DNA of 33,984 bases from Acetobacterium sp. (GTDB lineage: Bacteria > Bacillota > Clostridia > Eubacteriales > Eubacteriaceae). This document shows, piece after piece, positions 20,435 through 29,787 of this stretch. A model generated the notes under the pieces. It saw nothing but the letters and a program-made list of their open reading frames with translations, ran no database searches and was not told the DNA's origin. Numbering within the stretch: position 1 is the first letter of the stretch; each line of letters opens with the position of its first letter. Where the stretch lies: the NCBI RefSeq assembly GCF_030652775.1, contig NZ_JAUSPS010000038.1:1-33984 (forward strand), in the 5' to 3' direction. The position numbers were made by a program, and so were the translations under genes.

Positions 20435-23400
20435 ATGAAAAGCAATTATAAAATGGGCATCGACATCGGTTCCACGACCATTAAGGTAGTGGTTATAGAC
20501 AATCAGAACGAAATCATCTATGAAGAATACCGGCGTCATTTATCAAACATCAAAGTCACCATCGTCAATCTTTTAAAAGAAACCTATCAACAGCTGGGGG
20601 ATCTGGAGGCGCGGGTCTGTGTCACTGGCTCCGGTGGACTGATGATCTCCCAATGGTTGGGCATCCCCTTCGTTCAGGAAGTGGTGGCCAGCACCCTGGC
20701 GGTGGATCGGGTCATACCAAAAACCGAGGTCGCCATTGAGCTGGGCGGCGAAGATGCCAAGATCACCTTTTTCACCGGGACCATCGAACAGCGGATGAAC
20801 GGCACCTGTGCCGGGGGAACTGGTGCTTTTGTCGATCAGATGGCGACGCTGTTAAAAACCGATGCCGAGGGACTGAACGAATTGTCCAAAACCCACACGA
20901 TGATTTATCCAATCGCCTCACGATGCGGTGTTTTTTCAAAAACCGATATTCAGCCACTGATTAATGAAGGGGCGGAGAAAGCGGATATCGCTGCCTCCAT
21001 TTTTCAGGCAGTGGTCAACCAGACCATCAGCGGACTGGCCTGTGGCCATCCGATTCGAGGGAATGTGGCCTTTTTAGGGGGACCACTCTATTTTTTGTCG
21101 GAACTGCGACAGCGGTTTATTGAAACTCTGAAACTGACTGACGAACAAATTATTTTTCCCGCGAAGTCCAACCTCTTTGTCGCCATGGGGGCGGCCTATT
21201 CGGCTGAAAAAGAAGATAAAATACATTTGAAAGATCTGGTTACGGCCGTCGAAAATCTCGATTCGGTTTCCGAGAATGAAGTTGGTCGATTGGCGCCGTT
21301 GTTTAAAAACCAGGCAGAGCTTAAGCAGTTCCGGGCACGACATGATAAAAATCAGGTCGTCAAAAAAGCCTTAGCAGACCATAGTGGCTGCTGCTTTTTA
21401 GGGATCGATGTCGGTTCCACCACCACCAAAGCCGTTGTTATCGATAACGATGGCGCTTTGCTGTACAGTTATTATGGCGGCAATGAGGGCAGTCCCCTGG
21501 CGCAATCGATCAAAATTATCAAAGAAATTTACGGATTACTGCCGGCCGATGTTTATATCGCTAAGTCGACCGTTACCGGCTATGGCGAAAGTTTGATCAA
21601 AAAAGCGCTGAAAATTGATATCGGCGAAATTGAAACCATCGCCCACTATAAGGGTGCAAAATATTTCTGTCCCGAAGTTGATTTTATTCTCGACATCGGT
21701 GGTCAGGATATGAAGTGCATGAAAATAAAAAACGGCACCATCGACAGCATCATCCTCAATGAAGCCTGCTCCTCCGGTTGCGGTTCGTTTTTGGAGACCT
21801 TTGCTAAATCATTGGATCTTGACATGCAGGCCTTTGTGGAAGCCGCTTTGATGGCCAAAAACCCGGTTGATCTGGGGACCCGCTGCACCGTTTTTATGAA
21901 TTCCAAGGTCAAACAGTCACAGAAAGAAGGCGCCGAAGTCGGAGATATCTCGGCCGGTCTGTCTTATTCAGTCATCAAGAACGCCCTGCAGAAGGTTATT
22001 AAAATCCATAATCCCAAAGAGCTGGGCGAGCATATCATCGTCCAGGGGGGCACCTTTAACAATCAGGCGGTGCTGCGAACCTTTGAAAAGATCACCGAAA
22101 AAGATGTCGTCCGTCCCGATATTGCCGGACTGATGGGAGCCTTTGGTGCGGCTCTGATTGCCCGGGAAAATTATCTCTCCGGGGAACGCAGCAATCTTTT
22201 GGATTTAGAAGCGCTGGACGATTTTCAGGTGGAAGTTGGCCACAAACGCTGTGGCGGTTGCAGCAACAACTGTCTGCTGACGATAAATCGCTTTAACGAC
22301 GGCAGCCGCCATATTACCGGAAACCGTTGTGAGATTGGCGAAGGGAACGTCAAGAAAAATGCCGATCTGCCTAATCTCTATCAATACAAATATCAGCGAA
22401 TTTTTAATTATCCCTCGCTGGTTGAAGCAGAAGCACCCCGGGGCAGTATCGGCATCCCCCGGGTTTTAAATCTCTATGAAAACTACCCTTTCTGGCATAC
22501 CTTTTTTACCCATTTGGGCTATCGGGTGGTGCTATCGCCAGAATCCAATCGCAAGATTTATGAAAAAGGGATGGAGAGCATCCCCTCGGAGTCAGTCTGC
22601 TATCCGGCCAAACTGGCTCATGGCCATATTCAGGCACTGCTGGATCAGGGGATCAGTCTAATTTTCTATCCCTGTATTCCCTATGAGGAACAAGAGTTTG
22701 ACGATGTTGATAACTGGTACAATTGCCCGATTGTGATGTCTTATCCGGAAACCATCAAGCATAATCAGGATGATGTCCAAAAAGAAGGGATTAGCTTTTT
22801 AAATCCGTTTCTGCCCTTTGACAATGATCAGCGGCTGGAAGAACGGCTGGCGGAAATTTTCGGGGTTTATGGTATCAATCGCCTGGAAATTACTGAAGCC
22901 ATGGATGCTGCCATTGCCGAAAAAGAAGCCTTCCGCCGGGACATGGAGAGAAAAGGGGAAGAAACCATTGCCTATTTAAAAGAAACCGGGCAAAAGGGCA
23001 TTGTTCTGGCCGGCCGGCCTTACCATATTGATCCCGAGGTCAATCATGGTCTGGATCATATCATTACTGGTCTGGACATGGCCGTGCTCACCGAAGATGC
23101 CATTGCCCATCTTTATCATCCCAAAGAGGATGAGCGCTTCCGGGTTCTGGATCAGTGGAAATATCACAGCCGCTTATATAAGGCAGCGGAGGTGGTTAAC
23201 CAGCATGATTTTCTGGAACTGGTGCAGCTGACTTCGTTTGGCTGTGGACTGGATGCGGTGACCTCAGAGCAAACCCAGGAGATCCTGGAAAGCCATGGCA
23301 ATATTTATACGATGATTAAAATTGACGAGGTCAACAATCTCGGTGCCATCCGAATCCGGATGCGATCACTAAAAGCGGCGATGATCGAACGGGAGAAAAA

Positions 23401-24670
23401 CAATATTTTGGTCGCACCAACCCAAATGAAACAGCGGGTGGTCTTTACCAAAGCGATGAAAAAGAAGCATACGCTGCTGGCGCCCCAGATGTCACCGATC
23501 CATTTTGATTTTATCGAAGAGGCGATGTCGAGCCAGGGTTATAATGTTGTCGTTATGCCCAGCGTTGATAATGCCGCCATTGATGAAGGGTTAACCTATG
23601 TCAATAACGATGCCTGCTATCCGACCATTATTACCACCGGCCAGATTATGGCAGCCCTGAAATCGGGAAAATACGATCTCGATAATGTGTCGGTATTAAT
23701 GACTCAGACCGGGGGGCCCTGCCGCGCCTCTAACTATGTGGCGTTTATCAGAAAAGCCCTGGAATCAGCCGGGATGTCGCAAATACCGGTTATTTCGCTC
23801 AGTGCTATCGGTCTCGAAAAGAATCCCGGCTTTAAGCTCAGTCTGCCGCTGTTAACCCGGTTGTTGGTAGGAATTGTCTATGGCGATCTGCTGCAACGCG
23901 TCGTCAGCGGCACCCGGCCTTATGAGCTCCATCCCGGTTCCACTGAAGAATTGTACCAATCCTGGCGCAAAAAAATAAAAGCGGGCATGAAAAATGGCAA
24001 TCTCCGGGATTTCAAAGAAAATGTCCGGGCGATTGTCAATGAATTTGATGCCTTGCCGCGAATTGATAAAAAACTGCCGAAGGTTGCCATCGTCGGCGAA
24101 ATTCTGGTAAAATACCATCCCACTGCCAATAACAACCTTCAAGCCGTATTAGAAGCCGAAGGTGCTGAAGTGGTCATGCCGGATCTGATGGATTTCTTCT
24201 TGTACTGTTGTTACAACCAGATCTTTAAATATGAGGAATTGTCAGGCAAACGAAAATCGATGAAGAGTGCCAAACTGATTATAAAATTACTGGAGTTCTC
24301 GCGAAAAAATATGAAGCTTGCCCTGAATGCCAGTACTCACTTTCATGCCCCCTCGACCATTGAGAAAAAGGCTCAAAAAGCTCAGGAACTGATTTCACTG
24401 GGAAATCAGGGCGGCGAAGGCTGGTTCTTGACGGCCGAAATGATGGAATTAATCGATGATGGCGTGGAGAACATTGTCTGTGTCCAACCCTTTGCCTGTC
24501 TGCCTAACCACGTGATGGGAAAAGGGATGATTAAACCGATCCGGCAAAAATATCCACTATCCAACATTGCCCCGATCGACTACGATCCGGGCGCCAGTGA
24601 GGTCAATCAGCTGAATCGCATCAAACTGATGATGGAAACTGCCAAACGGAATCTCGATCGGAAAAACTAA
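20435..24670 (+). CDS. Large acyl-CoA dehydratase activase (2-hydroxyacyl-CoA dehydratase activator family)
   Basis: A 1411-residue protein built from two ASKHA ATPase modules and a long C-terminal part. Module one starts [15 protein letters not shown] (residues 8-22) and has the cluster cysteines Cys125 ([10 protein letters not shown]) and Cys164 (SRCGVFSK). Module two starts at 323 ([15 protein letters not shown]) with CSSGCGSF and GTRCTVF. A Cys cluster, Cys606/609/613 (RCGGCSNNC), leads into a DUF2229 domain and a region like the dehydratase small subunit. By analogy with HgdC it should use ATP hydrolysis to push one electron onto a [4Fe-4S] partner. No HgdA/HgdB dehydratase genes are adjacent. 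Activation of a corrinoid or other low-potential protein is a possible alternative. Confidence 0.88.
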   Translation: MKSNYKMGIDIGSTTIKVVVIDNQNEIIYEEYRRHLSNIKVTIVNLLKETYQQLGDLEARVCVTGSGGLMISQWLGIPFVQEVVASTLAVDRVIPKTEVAIELGGEDAKITFFTGTIEQRMNGTCAGGTGAFVDQMATLLKTDAEGLNELSKTHTMIYPIASRCGVFSKTDIQPLINEGAEKADIAASIFQAVVNQTISGLACGHPIRGNVAFLGGPLYFLSELRQRFIETLKLTDEQIIFPAKSNLFVAMGAAYSAEKEDKIHLKDLVTAVENLDSVSENEVGRLAPLFKNQAELKQFRARHDKNQVVKKALADHSGCCFLGIDVGSTTTKAVVIDNDGALLYSYYGGNEGSPLAQSIKIIKEIYGLLPADVYIAKSTVTGYGESLIKKALKIDIGEIETIAHYKGAKYFCPEVDFILDIGGQDMKCMKIKNGTIDSIILNEACSSGCGSFLETFAKSLDLDMQAFVEAALMAKNPVDLGTRCTVFMNSKVKQSQKEGAEVGDISAGLSYSVIKNALQKVIKIHNPKELGEHIIVQGGTFNNQAVLRTFEKITEKDVVRPDIAGLMGAFGAALIARENYLSGERSNLLDLEALDDFQVEVGHKRCGGCSNNCLLTINRFNDGSRHITGNRCEIGEGNVKKNADLPNLYQYKYQRIFNYPSLVEAEAPRGSIGIPRVLNLYENYPFWHTFFTHLGYRVVLSPESNRKIYEKGMESIPSESVCYPAKLAHGHIQALLDQGISLIFYPCIPYEEQEFDDVDNWYNCPIVMSYPETIKHNQDDVQKEGISFLNPFLPFDNDQRLEERLAEIFGVYGINRLEITEAMDAAIAEKEAFRRDMERKGEETIAYLKETGQKGIVLAGRPYHIDPEVNHGLDHIITGLDMAVLTEDAIAHLYHPKEDERFRVLDQWKYHSRLYKAAEVVNQHDFLELVQLTSFGCGLDAVTSEQTQEILESHGNIYTMIKIDEVNNLGAIRIRMRSLKAAMIEREKNNILVAPTQMKQRVVFTKAMKKKHTLLAPQMSPIHFDFIEEAMSSQGYNVVVMPSVDNAAIDEGLTYVNNDACYPTIITTGQIMAALKSGKYDLDNVSVLMTQTGGPCRASNYVAFIRKALESAGMSQIPVISLSAIGLEKNPGFKLSLPLLTRLLVGIVYGDLLQRVVSGTRPYELHPGSTEELYQSWRKKIKAGMKNGNLRDFKENVRAIVNEFDALPRIDKKLPKVAIVGEILVKYHPTANNNLQAVLEAEGAEVVMPDLMDFFLYCCYNQIFKYEELSGKRKSMKSAKLIIKLLEFSRKNMKLALNASTHFHAPSTIEKKAQKAQELISLGNQGGEGWFLTAEMMELIDDGVENIVCVQPFACLPNHVMGKGMIKPIRQKYPLSNIAPIDYDPGASEVNQLNRIKLMMETAKRNLDRKN

Positions 24671-24733
24671 GAAACTGGCTAGTTTGGTTTGACAAAAATT
24701 GTAGAAATAGAACTAACGTAGTACCGACATCCT

Positions 24734-24765
24734 AAGACTGGCTTGACAGCCGGTCTTAATTTTTT
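24734..24765 (+). terminator. Intrinsic terminator after the activase gene
   Basis: AAGACTGGCT (24734-24743) pairs with AGCCGGTCTT (24748-24757, one G-U pair) around TGAC, followed by AATTTTTT. Confidence 0.85.
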
Positions 24766-24920
24766 GCAAAAAAAAAGAACCGCTTCAGAAGAAACAGCTC
24801 GTTTTCCTAAATGAAAAAGGGGAGTAATTCATTTAGAGATAAAGGATTATATGTGATAAATTTATTATATGGAGATAAAACCAAGATTACAATCATTATT
24901 TTTCCTATAACGTTTTCAGA

Positions 24921-24984
24921 ATTATGTAATAGTTTACAATTTAATCAAAAATTTACATAATAGAATTTCAGGATGTGATATAAT
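24921..24984 (+). promoter_or_regulatory. Upstream region of the response regulator, possible Pho-type site
   Basis: A perfect -10 box TATAAT (24979-24984) has no -35 box at normal distance. Upstream are TTTACA at 24933-24938 and 24952-24957, and the 9-bp inverted pair ATTATGTAA (24921-24929) and TTACATAAT (24953-24961). TT(A/T)ACA hexamers resemble PhoP boxes in Firmicutes, but the spacing here (19 bases) is not the usual 11. Autoregulation is an inference. Confidence 0.35.
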
Positions 24985-25013
24985 TTCATTACACAAAAAA
25001 ACAAGGAGTCAAA

Positions 25014-25709
25014 ATGAAAAAAATATTGATAATAGAAGATGAATTAAATATCTATGAACTGATTAAATTTAACCTGGAAACTCATGGATTTGAAGTAGAA
25101 GGTGTGCAGGACGGCGCATTGGCCATTGAAAAAATATTAGATGTTTTGCCGGATTTGATTATTCTAGATCTGATGTTGCCAGGAAAAGACGGCATCAGTA
25201 TTTGCCGGGAAATTAGGGCAAATGCGATTATTTCATATATACCAATTATTATGCTCACCGCCAAGAGCGAAGAATTTGACAAGGTGCTGGGACTGGAAAT
25301 CGGAGCAGATGACTATATTACCAAGCCCTTTGGCGTCAAAGAACTCTGTGCCCGGGTCAAGGCCGTTTTAAGACGGACCGAAATTCTTTTATCAAAAGAG
25401 GATGAAACCATTGTTGTGGGCGATTTGCATATTGAACCAAAGGCCTTTGAAGTCTATCAAAAGGGCGAAAAATTGGCTCTTACCCTTAAAGAATATGAAT
25501 TGCTGGTATTTTTAGCCAAACACCGCGGTCAGGTTTTAACAAGGGATCAATTATTGGATCAGATCTGGGGATTTGACTATTATGGTGAGACCCGCACCGT
25601 CGATGTCCATATCCGCTATTTAAGGAAAAAAATAGAGGAACAATCAGAAGATGGCAAAAAATATATCGAAACCGTCCGCGGGGTTGGGTATCGTTTTATT
25701 GAGAAATAG
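25014..25709 (+). CDS. Response regulator, OmpR/PhoB family
   Basis: A 231-residue DNA-binding regulator. The receiver domain (1-120) has the acidic pocket Glu8/Asp9, phospho-acceptor Asp52 (ILDLMLPG), Thr82 and Lys104 (ITKPFG). The C-terminal winged helix (about 135-231) ends RTVDVHIRYLRKKIE and YIETVRGVGYRF, typical of PhoB/PhoP. AAGGAG lies upstream of the ATG. The histidine kinase follows after 9 bases. No phosphate transport or phoU genes are in view, so the signal is uncertain. Phosphate limitation is the best guess from subfamily resemblance. Confidence 0.93.
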   Translation: MKKILIIEDELNIYELIKFNLETHGFEVEGVQDGALAIEKILDVLPDLIILDLMLPGKDGISICREIRANAIISYIPIIMLTAKSEEFDKVLGLEIGADDYITKPFGVKELCARVKAVLRRTEILLSKEDETIVVGDLHIEPKAFEVYQKGEKLALTLKEYELLVFLAKHRGQVLTRDQLLDQIWGFDYYGETRTVDVHIRYLRKKIEEQSEDGKKYIETVRGVGYRFIEK

Positions 25710-25718
25710 GAGAGTGAT

Positions 25719-27473
25719 ATGAAGAAACGCCTGTCTATTTCACTGACAATCATTATCATTGCCAGCATTGTGATCTGTGGTTTATTTACCACCATCAGTT
25801 ATCGTCAGAGTTATTATGCTGACACTGAGAATAATATAAAAAAGAGTAGCAACTATATTATGAACTACCTGCTACCAGAATTTCTGCAAACCGGAAACAA
25901 AGAAAATATGGATAATTTTGCCAAAAGTACGAATGTGCGGATGACGATTATTAACAGCCAGGGGGATGTAACCTATGAATCGGTTCAGGGGTTGGGTGGT
26001 TTAGAAAATCATAAAAATCGTCCTGAAATTCTCGGTGCGCTGGCCGGCAATGAAACAACAGCGGTGCGTTTTTCCAACACGATTAAGGACGATATGATTT
26101 ATGTCGCCACCCCTTATTTTGATCAAAACAAAGCGATTGAGGCGGTATTGCGAATTTCCATGCCAGTGAATGCAATGGATGATGCTATGTTTGAAATGAT
26201 CAACAATATTATTTTTGTGATATTAACAACCATTCTGGCGACAACGCTGCTGATTAATTACTTTATTAACCGGGAACTGAAACCATTAGAGGATGCCTCC
26301 GTCTTTGCTAGAGAAATTGCCTCGGGAAAATATGGACAGCAACTGACGATGATCCGTGAAGATCAAATCGGGGAGCTGGTGGAGTCACTCAATCAGATGT
26401 CGATCCAATTGAATGACTCATTTACCGAAATGAACCAAAAGAATGCTGAACTTACCGCCATCTTATCGAATATGAATCACGGCGTCATTGCCATCGATAA
26501 GAATAGGCACATCGTCCATTTAAATGAAGCCGCTCGCAAGGTATTGCGGATTCCCATGAATGATGCAGTGATTGGACAAAATATCCTGGAAGTTTATCGG
26601 GAGTCGTTTATCCTAGAACTGATGACCTATCTGGAAAATGGTGAGTGTGAAAAAACAAGCTTCGAATCACGGATTCATTCTAATCAGATATTACGGGTTT
26701 ATATTAATCAGATCGAAGAAAATAACAGTATCAACGGTCATATTATTATTTTTGAGGATATTACCCTGTTAAAAAATCTGGAAAAAATGCGCCGGGACTT
26801 TGTCGCCAATGTTTCCCATGAGTTAAAAACACCAATTACCACCATCAAAGGTTTTATTGAAACCATTCAAGTGAATCAAATCACTGATCCCAAAACCCTG
26901 GAACGTTTTTATTCCATTATCTACGAAGAAAGCGATCGTCTTAGCCGACTGGTCAGCGATATACTGGTCTTGTCCCAGCTGGAAAATAAGGGGGGCTTTG
27001 ACCGAAAGTTTGAATTGCTGCGTACCGATACGGAAATTATGCAGATTTTTGATATTCTGAAGCTGAGTGCCGAAGATAAAGCCATGGCGTTGGTATTAAA
27101 TAGTGAAGAGTCCATTGAATTGGAGTTCGTGGCTGATGAATTCTGCCAAATGATGATTAATCTCATTGACAATGCTATTAAGTATTCGGAACCGGGACAG
27201 CGGGTGGAAGTTACCTTATCTGCGCAAGCAGAAGAGATTATCATCCAAGTCCGGGATCATGGTTTTGGGATTCCAGAAAAGGATGTCGACCGGATCTTTG
27301 AGCGGTTTTATCGGGTCGATAAGAGCCGCTCTAAGGAAAAAGGCGGCACCGGTCTGGGCTTGGCAATTGTTAAGCACATTGTTCAGAACAACCGTGGAAC
27401 GATCGTCGTATCAAGCCAGGTAGGCGAAGGAACCGAATTTAAGATCACATTACCTAAATTTAAAGATCAATAA
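25719..27473 (+). CDS. Membrane sensor histidine kinase, PhoR-like
   Basis: A 584-residue kinase paired with the upstream regulator. Membrane segment 1 is at about 5-25, an extracytoplasmic sensor domain at about 30-160, and membrane segment 2 at about 163-184. A HAMP domain follows, then a PAS domain (about 240-350). The dimerisation domain has VSHELKTPITTIKG with phospho-acceptor His367, and the ATPase domain shows NLIDNAIKYS, GFGIPEKD and GGTGLGLAIVKHI. This TM-sensor-TM-HAMP-PAS-HisKA order is the usual Firmicute PhoR (PnpS) layout. Its stop is followed within 20 bases by the third copy of the 98-bp repeat. Confidence 0.93.
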   Translation: MKKRLSISLTIIIIASIVICGLFTTISYRQSYYADTENNIKKSSNYIMNYLLPEFLQTGNKENMDNFAKSTNVRMTIINSQGDVTYESVQGLGGLENHKNRPEILGALAGNETTAVRFSNTIKDDMIYVATPYFDQNKAIEAVLRISMPVNAMDDAMFEMINNIIFVILTTILATTLLINYFINRELKPLEDASVFAREIASGKYGQQLTMIREDQIGELVESLNQMSIQLNDSFTEMNQKNAELTAILSNMNHGVIAIDKNRHIVHLNEAARKVLRIPMNDAVIGQNILEVYRESFILELMTYLENGECEKTSFESRIHSNQILRVYINQIEENNSINGHIIIFEDITLLKNLEKMRRDFVANVSHELKTPITTIKGFIETIQVNQITDPKTLERFYSIIYEESDRLSRLVSDILVLSQLENKGGFDRKFELLRTDTEIMQIFDILKLSAEDKAMALVLNSEESIELEFVADEFCQMMINLIDNAIKYSEPGQRVEVTLSAQAEEIIIQVRDHGFGIPEKDVDRIFERFYRVDKSRSKEKGGTGLGLAIVKHIVQNNRGTIVVSSQVGEGTEFKITLPKFKDQ

Positions 27474-27492
27474 AGGTTGCCGTTTAACTCCC

Positions 27493-27590
27493 GTACCGAC
27501 CAATTGTTAATCTGTTGTTCGCTGCGGAATCGGACAGGCTCTGCCGTGTCCGCTCCGATGCGTACAACATGATGTAACAATTGTCGGTAC
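27493..27590 (+). repeat. 98-bp palindromic interspersed repeat, copy 3
   Basis: Same orientation as the two other copies. It matches copy 2 except in the tip, where GGCTTCGCC is GGCTCTGCC, which keeps the GGC/GCC stem closed. It lies between the kinase stop codon and a bidirectional terminator. Confidence 0.85.
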
Positions 27591-27603
27591 TGCTTTATCG
27601 CTT

Positions 27604-27642
27604 AAAAAAATAGCCGGTCAGTGATGACCGGCTATTTTTTTT
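27604..27642. terminator. Bidirectional intrinsic terminator between convergent genes
   Basis: AAAAAAATAGCCGGTCA and TGACCGGCTATTTTTTT pair perfectly around GTGA. There are T-runs on both strands. The stop codon of the minus-strand Gx transporter gene (27632-27634) lies inside the stem. Confidence 0.92.
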
Positions 27643-28168
27643 GAGGCAGATTCAGTTTTGCGAAAATGGTGGTTTTGCCAAGCAGACGCATCAGCTCTCG
27701 GGCGGTTATGCCGATAAATAGCCCGGTGGGGATAGCCAGTAGCATTAAGAACAGGAAATAGAGCAGTAGGCTGGTGGTTTGTACGACAATGGCAGCAACA
27801 ATGACCTGACCCAGATTGTGGGAGATGGCACCAAAAACACTGATTAGGATGATCGATATTTTATCTTTGAAAAAGTGAAGCAGCAGGCTCATCACCAGCA
27901 GACTGAGCAGGCCGCCGCCAAGACTGTAGACAATCGAAAAGCCGCCGCCAAACATGAAGCCCGATAAAAATATTCGGGCAATCACCACCAACATGGTCAG
28001 CGGCCAACCCAGGGTCAGCAGTGACACCAGGGTAATGATGTTGGGTAGACCAATTTTTGCCCCGGGAATCGGCAGTGGCAAGGGTATCAAGCTTTCAATA
28101 TAACTGAGAATCAGAGCCATGGCCACATATAGGCTGAGAATAACCAGCCGATAGGCTTTGGAATTCAT
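27632..28168 (-). CDS. Gx transporter family protein (heptaprenyl diphosphate synthase component I-like)
   Basis: A 178-residue integral membrane protein with about five hydrophobic segments. The family is often named heptaprenyl diphosphate synthase component I but is more likely a small-molecule transporter subunit resembling ECF S-components. The segment PGAKIGLPNIITLVSL near residues 34-49 is characteristic. Its start overlaps the stop of the NusG-domain gene by one base (ATGA), so the two are translationally coupled. The same pair occurs with apbE genes in other Firmicutes, which suggests a link to flavin or quinone and redox metabolism. The substrate is not established. Confidence 0.85.
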   Translation of the reverse strand: MNSKAYRLVILSLYVAMALILSYIESLIPLPLPIPGAKIGLPNIITLVSLLTLGWPLTMLVVIARIFLSGFMFGGGFSIVYSLGGGLLSLLVMSLLLHFFKDKISIILISVFGAISHNLGQVIVAAIVVQTTSLLLYFLFLMLLAIPTGLFIGITARELMRLLGKTTIFAKLNLPQKK

Positions 28169-28512
28169 CAGGATTCACCGGTGATGACTTCCACCACTAG
28201 TTTGTGAGGCAGACAGACAATCGTTTCCCCGGGGCTGGAAATGGGATAGGTCTTGACACAGATATGGTCGGGACAGTCGGCTTCTACAATTTTGGCAGTG
28301 TCACCTGAAATTTCAAGGGTATTTGAACCGGAGGCATCAGTAAAGGTTTCGGTGTGATCTTCACTAAGTGGAAAAATGGCAACAACGTCGCCCTGGCGGG
28401 TGACCCGAACCGAAAGCGGCTCATTGGTTGCATTGATTAAATAAAAAGCGGCAATGCCGACTAAACAGACTGCCAGTAAGCCGATGATGATGATGATTTC
28501 GTTTTTTTTCAT
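28168..28512 (-). CDS. NusG domain II-containing membrane-anchored protein
   Basis: A 114-residue protein with one N-terminal membrane anchor (about residues 5-27) and an extracytoplasmic NusG-domain-II fold. The typical CPDHICVKT and ETIVCLPHKLVVEV segments lie near the C-terminus, and their cysteines could form a disulfide or bind a ligand. GGAGACC... lies upstream on the minus strand but gives only a modest ribosome binding site. It is coupled to the Gx transporter gene and divergent from apbE. The family has no firm function. Confidence 0.85.
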   Translation of the reverse strand: MKKNEIIIIIGLLAVCLVGIAAFYLINATNEPLSVRVTRQGDVVAIFPLSEDHTETFTDASGSNTLEISGDTAKIVEADCPDHICVKTYPISSPGETIVCLPHKLVVEVITGES

Positions 28513-28568
28513 GGAGACCTCTTTAAATAGTAATTAAGAACGCTCTTATTTTATCTGAAAAATACCAG

Positions 28569-28622
28569 ATGGTAAAGACTTTACCATTATTTTATGCTTT
28601 TTTTCAGAGACTTTGATATAAT
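28569..28622. promoter_or_regulatory. Divergent control region with operator-like palindrome and apbE -10 box
   Basis: ATGGTAAAG-A-CTTTACCAT (28569-28587) is a 9-bp perfect inverted repeat around one base. TATAAT (28617-28622) is a good -10 box for apbE, but the -35 region is weak. The palindrome lies between the divergent starts and could control both directions. Confidence 0.5.
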
Positions 28623-28654
28623 ACATTTATTTGTTAAAGGAACGGGTGTAATAT

Positions 28655-29725
28655 ATGAAACGAATAAGTGTGAAAAAGCAGAGCTGGACAATCACTGGAA
28701 TGGGATTTGTCATATTACTGCTGACGGTGTTCTTATCGGGCTGTGATCAGGGGAAAACGGTGTCCCGCAGTGACTTTTTACTGGACACCTTTGTTAGTAT
28801 AACTCTTTATGGCGAGTCCGACGAGAGTTTGTTGGATAAACCGTTTGAACGGATTGCCGCATTGAACAGCAGTCTCACCGCCTTTGAAACCGGTAGTGAT
28901 CTGGGGATGATTAAAGAAAATGCCGGTGTTAAACCAGTTGCTGTTTCAGATGATACGTACAAAATTATAGAAAAAAGCCTGGTATATTCCAAAGATTCAG
29001 GCGGATATTTCGATGTGACTATCGGTCCGTTAGTCGATCTCTGGGGCATTCATTCCCCGGAAACAAAGGAAGCCCCAGCGCCGGAAGCAATCAATGCGGC
29101 GAAAGCAAAAACTGATTATACTAAAATTATTTTGAATCCCGCCGATCAGTCGGTTTATTTAACCGATGCAGGGATGGCGGTGAACTTGGGCGCCATCGCC
29201 AAAGGGTATATCGCTGATGAGGTGATGGTCGTTCTCAAAGAAGAAGGGGTAGAGCACGCCATCGTCAACCTTGGCGGAAATGTGCTGGTGATGGGCGGAA
29301 AAGCCGATAACAGCGATTTTGGGGTGGGCGTTGAAGATCCCCGAAATCCGGGCAATGGATATCTGGGGGTCTTATCCCTCAAAGACGGCTCGGTAGTGAC
29401 TTCAGGGGATTATCAACGCTATTTTGTGGACGCAGCCGGAAAAAAATATCATCATATTTTAGATCCGTTTACTGGTTATCCGGCGGATTCAGGACTGATA
29501 CAGGTAACCGTCGTTACTGAAGCTTCAATAGACGCCGACAGTTTATCGACGACGCTGTTTTTATTGGGGCTTGATGAAGGGTTAAAAAAGGTTGAAGCGC
29601 TGCCGGATGTGGAAGCTATTTTTATCACCAATGAAAACCAGATCGTTGTCACGAGTGGCTTAAAAGATGCATTCGTATTTGATGAAGAAAATTATGGCAG
29701 TACCTACACCATGACAGTGCATTAA
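28655..29725 (+). CDS. apbE: FAD:protein FMN transferase, lipoprotein (ApbE)
   Basis: Attaches FMN covalently to threonine in flavoproteins on the outer face of the membrane, such as RnfG and RnfD of the Rnf complex of acetogens. The 356 residues begin with a lipoprotein signal: a basic start, a hydrophobic run, and lipobox LSGC around residue 30. Family segments follow: GGYFDVTIGPLVDLWG, VNLGAIAKGYIADEV, IVNLGGNVLVMGG, HHILDPFTGYPA and the metal-binding DADSLSTTLFLLG. No rnf genes are in the window. A target here is therefore inferred from the family and organism type. Confidence 0.94.
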   Translation: MKRISVKKQSWTITGMGFVILLLTVFLSGCDQGKTVSRSDFLLDTFVSITLYGESDESLLDKPFERIAALNSSLTAFETGSDLGMIKENAGVKPVAVSDDTYKIIEKSLVYSKDSGGYFDVTIGPLVDLWGIHSPETKEAPAPEAINAAKAKTDYTKIILNPADQSVYLTDAGMAVNLGAIAKGYIADEVMVVLKEEGVEHAIVNLGGNVLVMGGKADNSDFGVGVEDPRNPGNGYLGVLSLKDGSVVTSGDYQRYFVDAAGKKYHHILDPFTGYPADSGLIQVTVVTEASIDADSLSTTLFLLGLDEGLKKVEALPDVEAIFITNENQIVVTSGLKDAFVFDEENYGSTYTMTVH

Positions 29726-29787
29726 CCATTGTGCGATTCTGACTTATCAGGTATGATAAGTTGAAGTTTTGAAAAAGAAGGAACAAA

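Larger units (their letters stand above)
24671..25013. other. Intergenic region between the activase and the response regulator
   Basis: No gene is visible. The first part holds a terminator (24734-24765) and the nine bases AGTACCGAC (24720-24728), which match the reverse complement of the right end of the 98-bp repeat. The AT-rich second part holds the upstream region of the response regulator: two TTTACA hexamers and a TATAAT at 24979-24984. Confidence 0.5.

Noticed and set aside
8487..27590. CRISPR or tandem array from the 98-bp repeats
   Set aside because: The copies are 6-13 kb apart, with no regular spacers and no cas genes.
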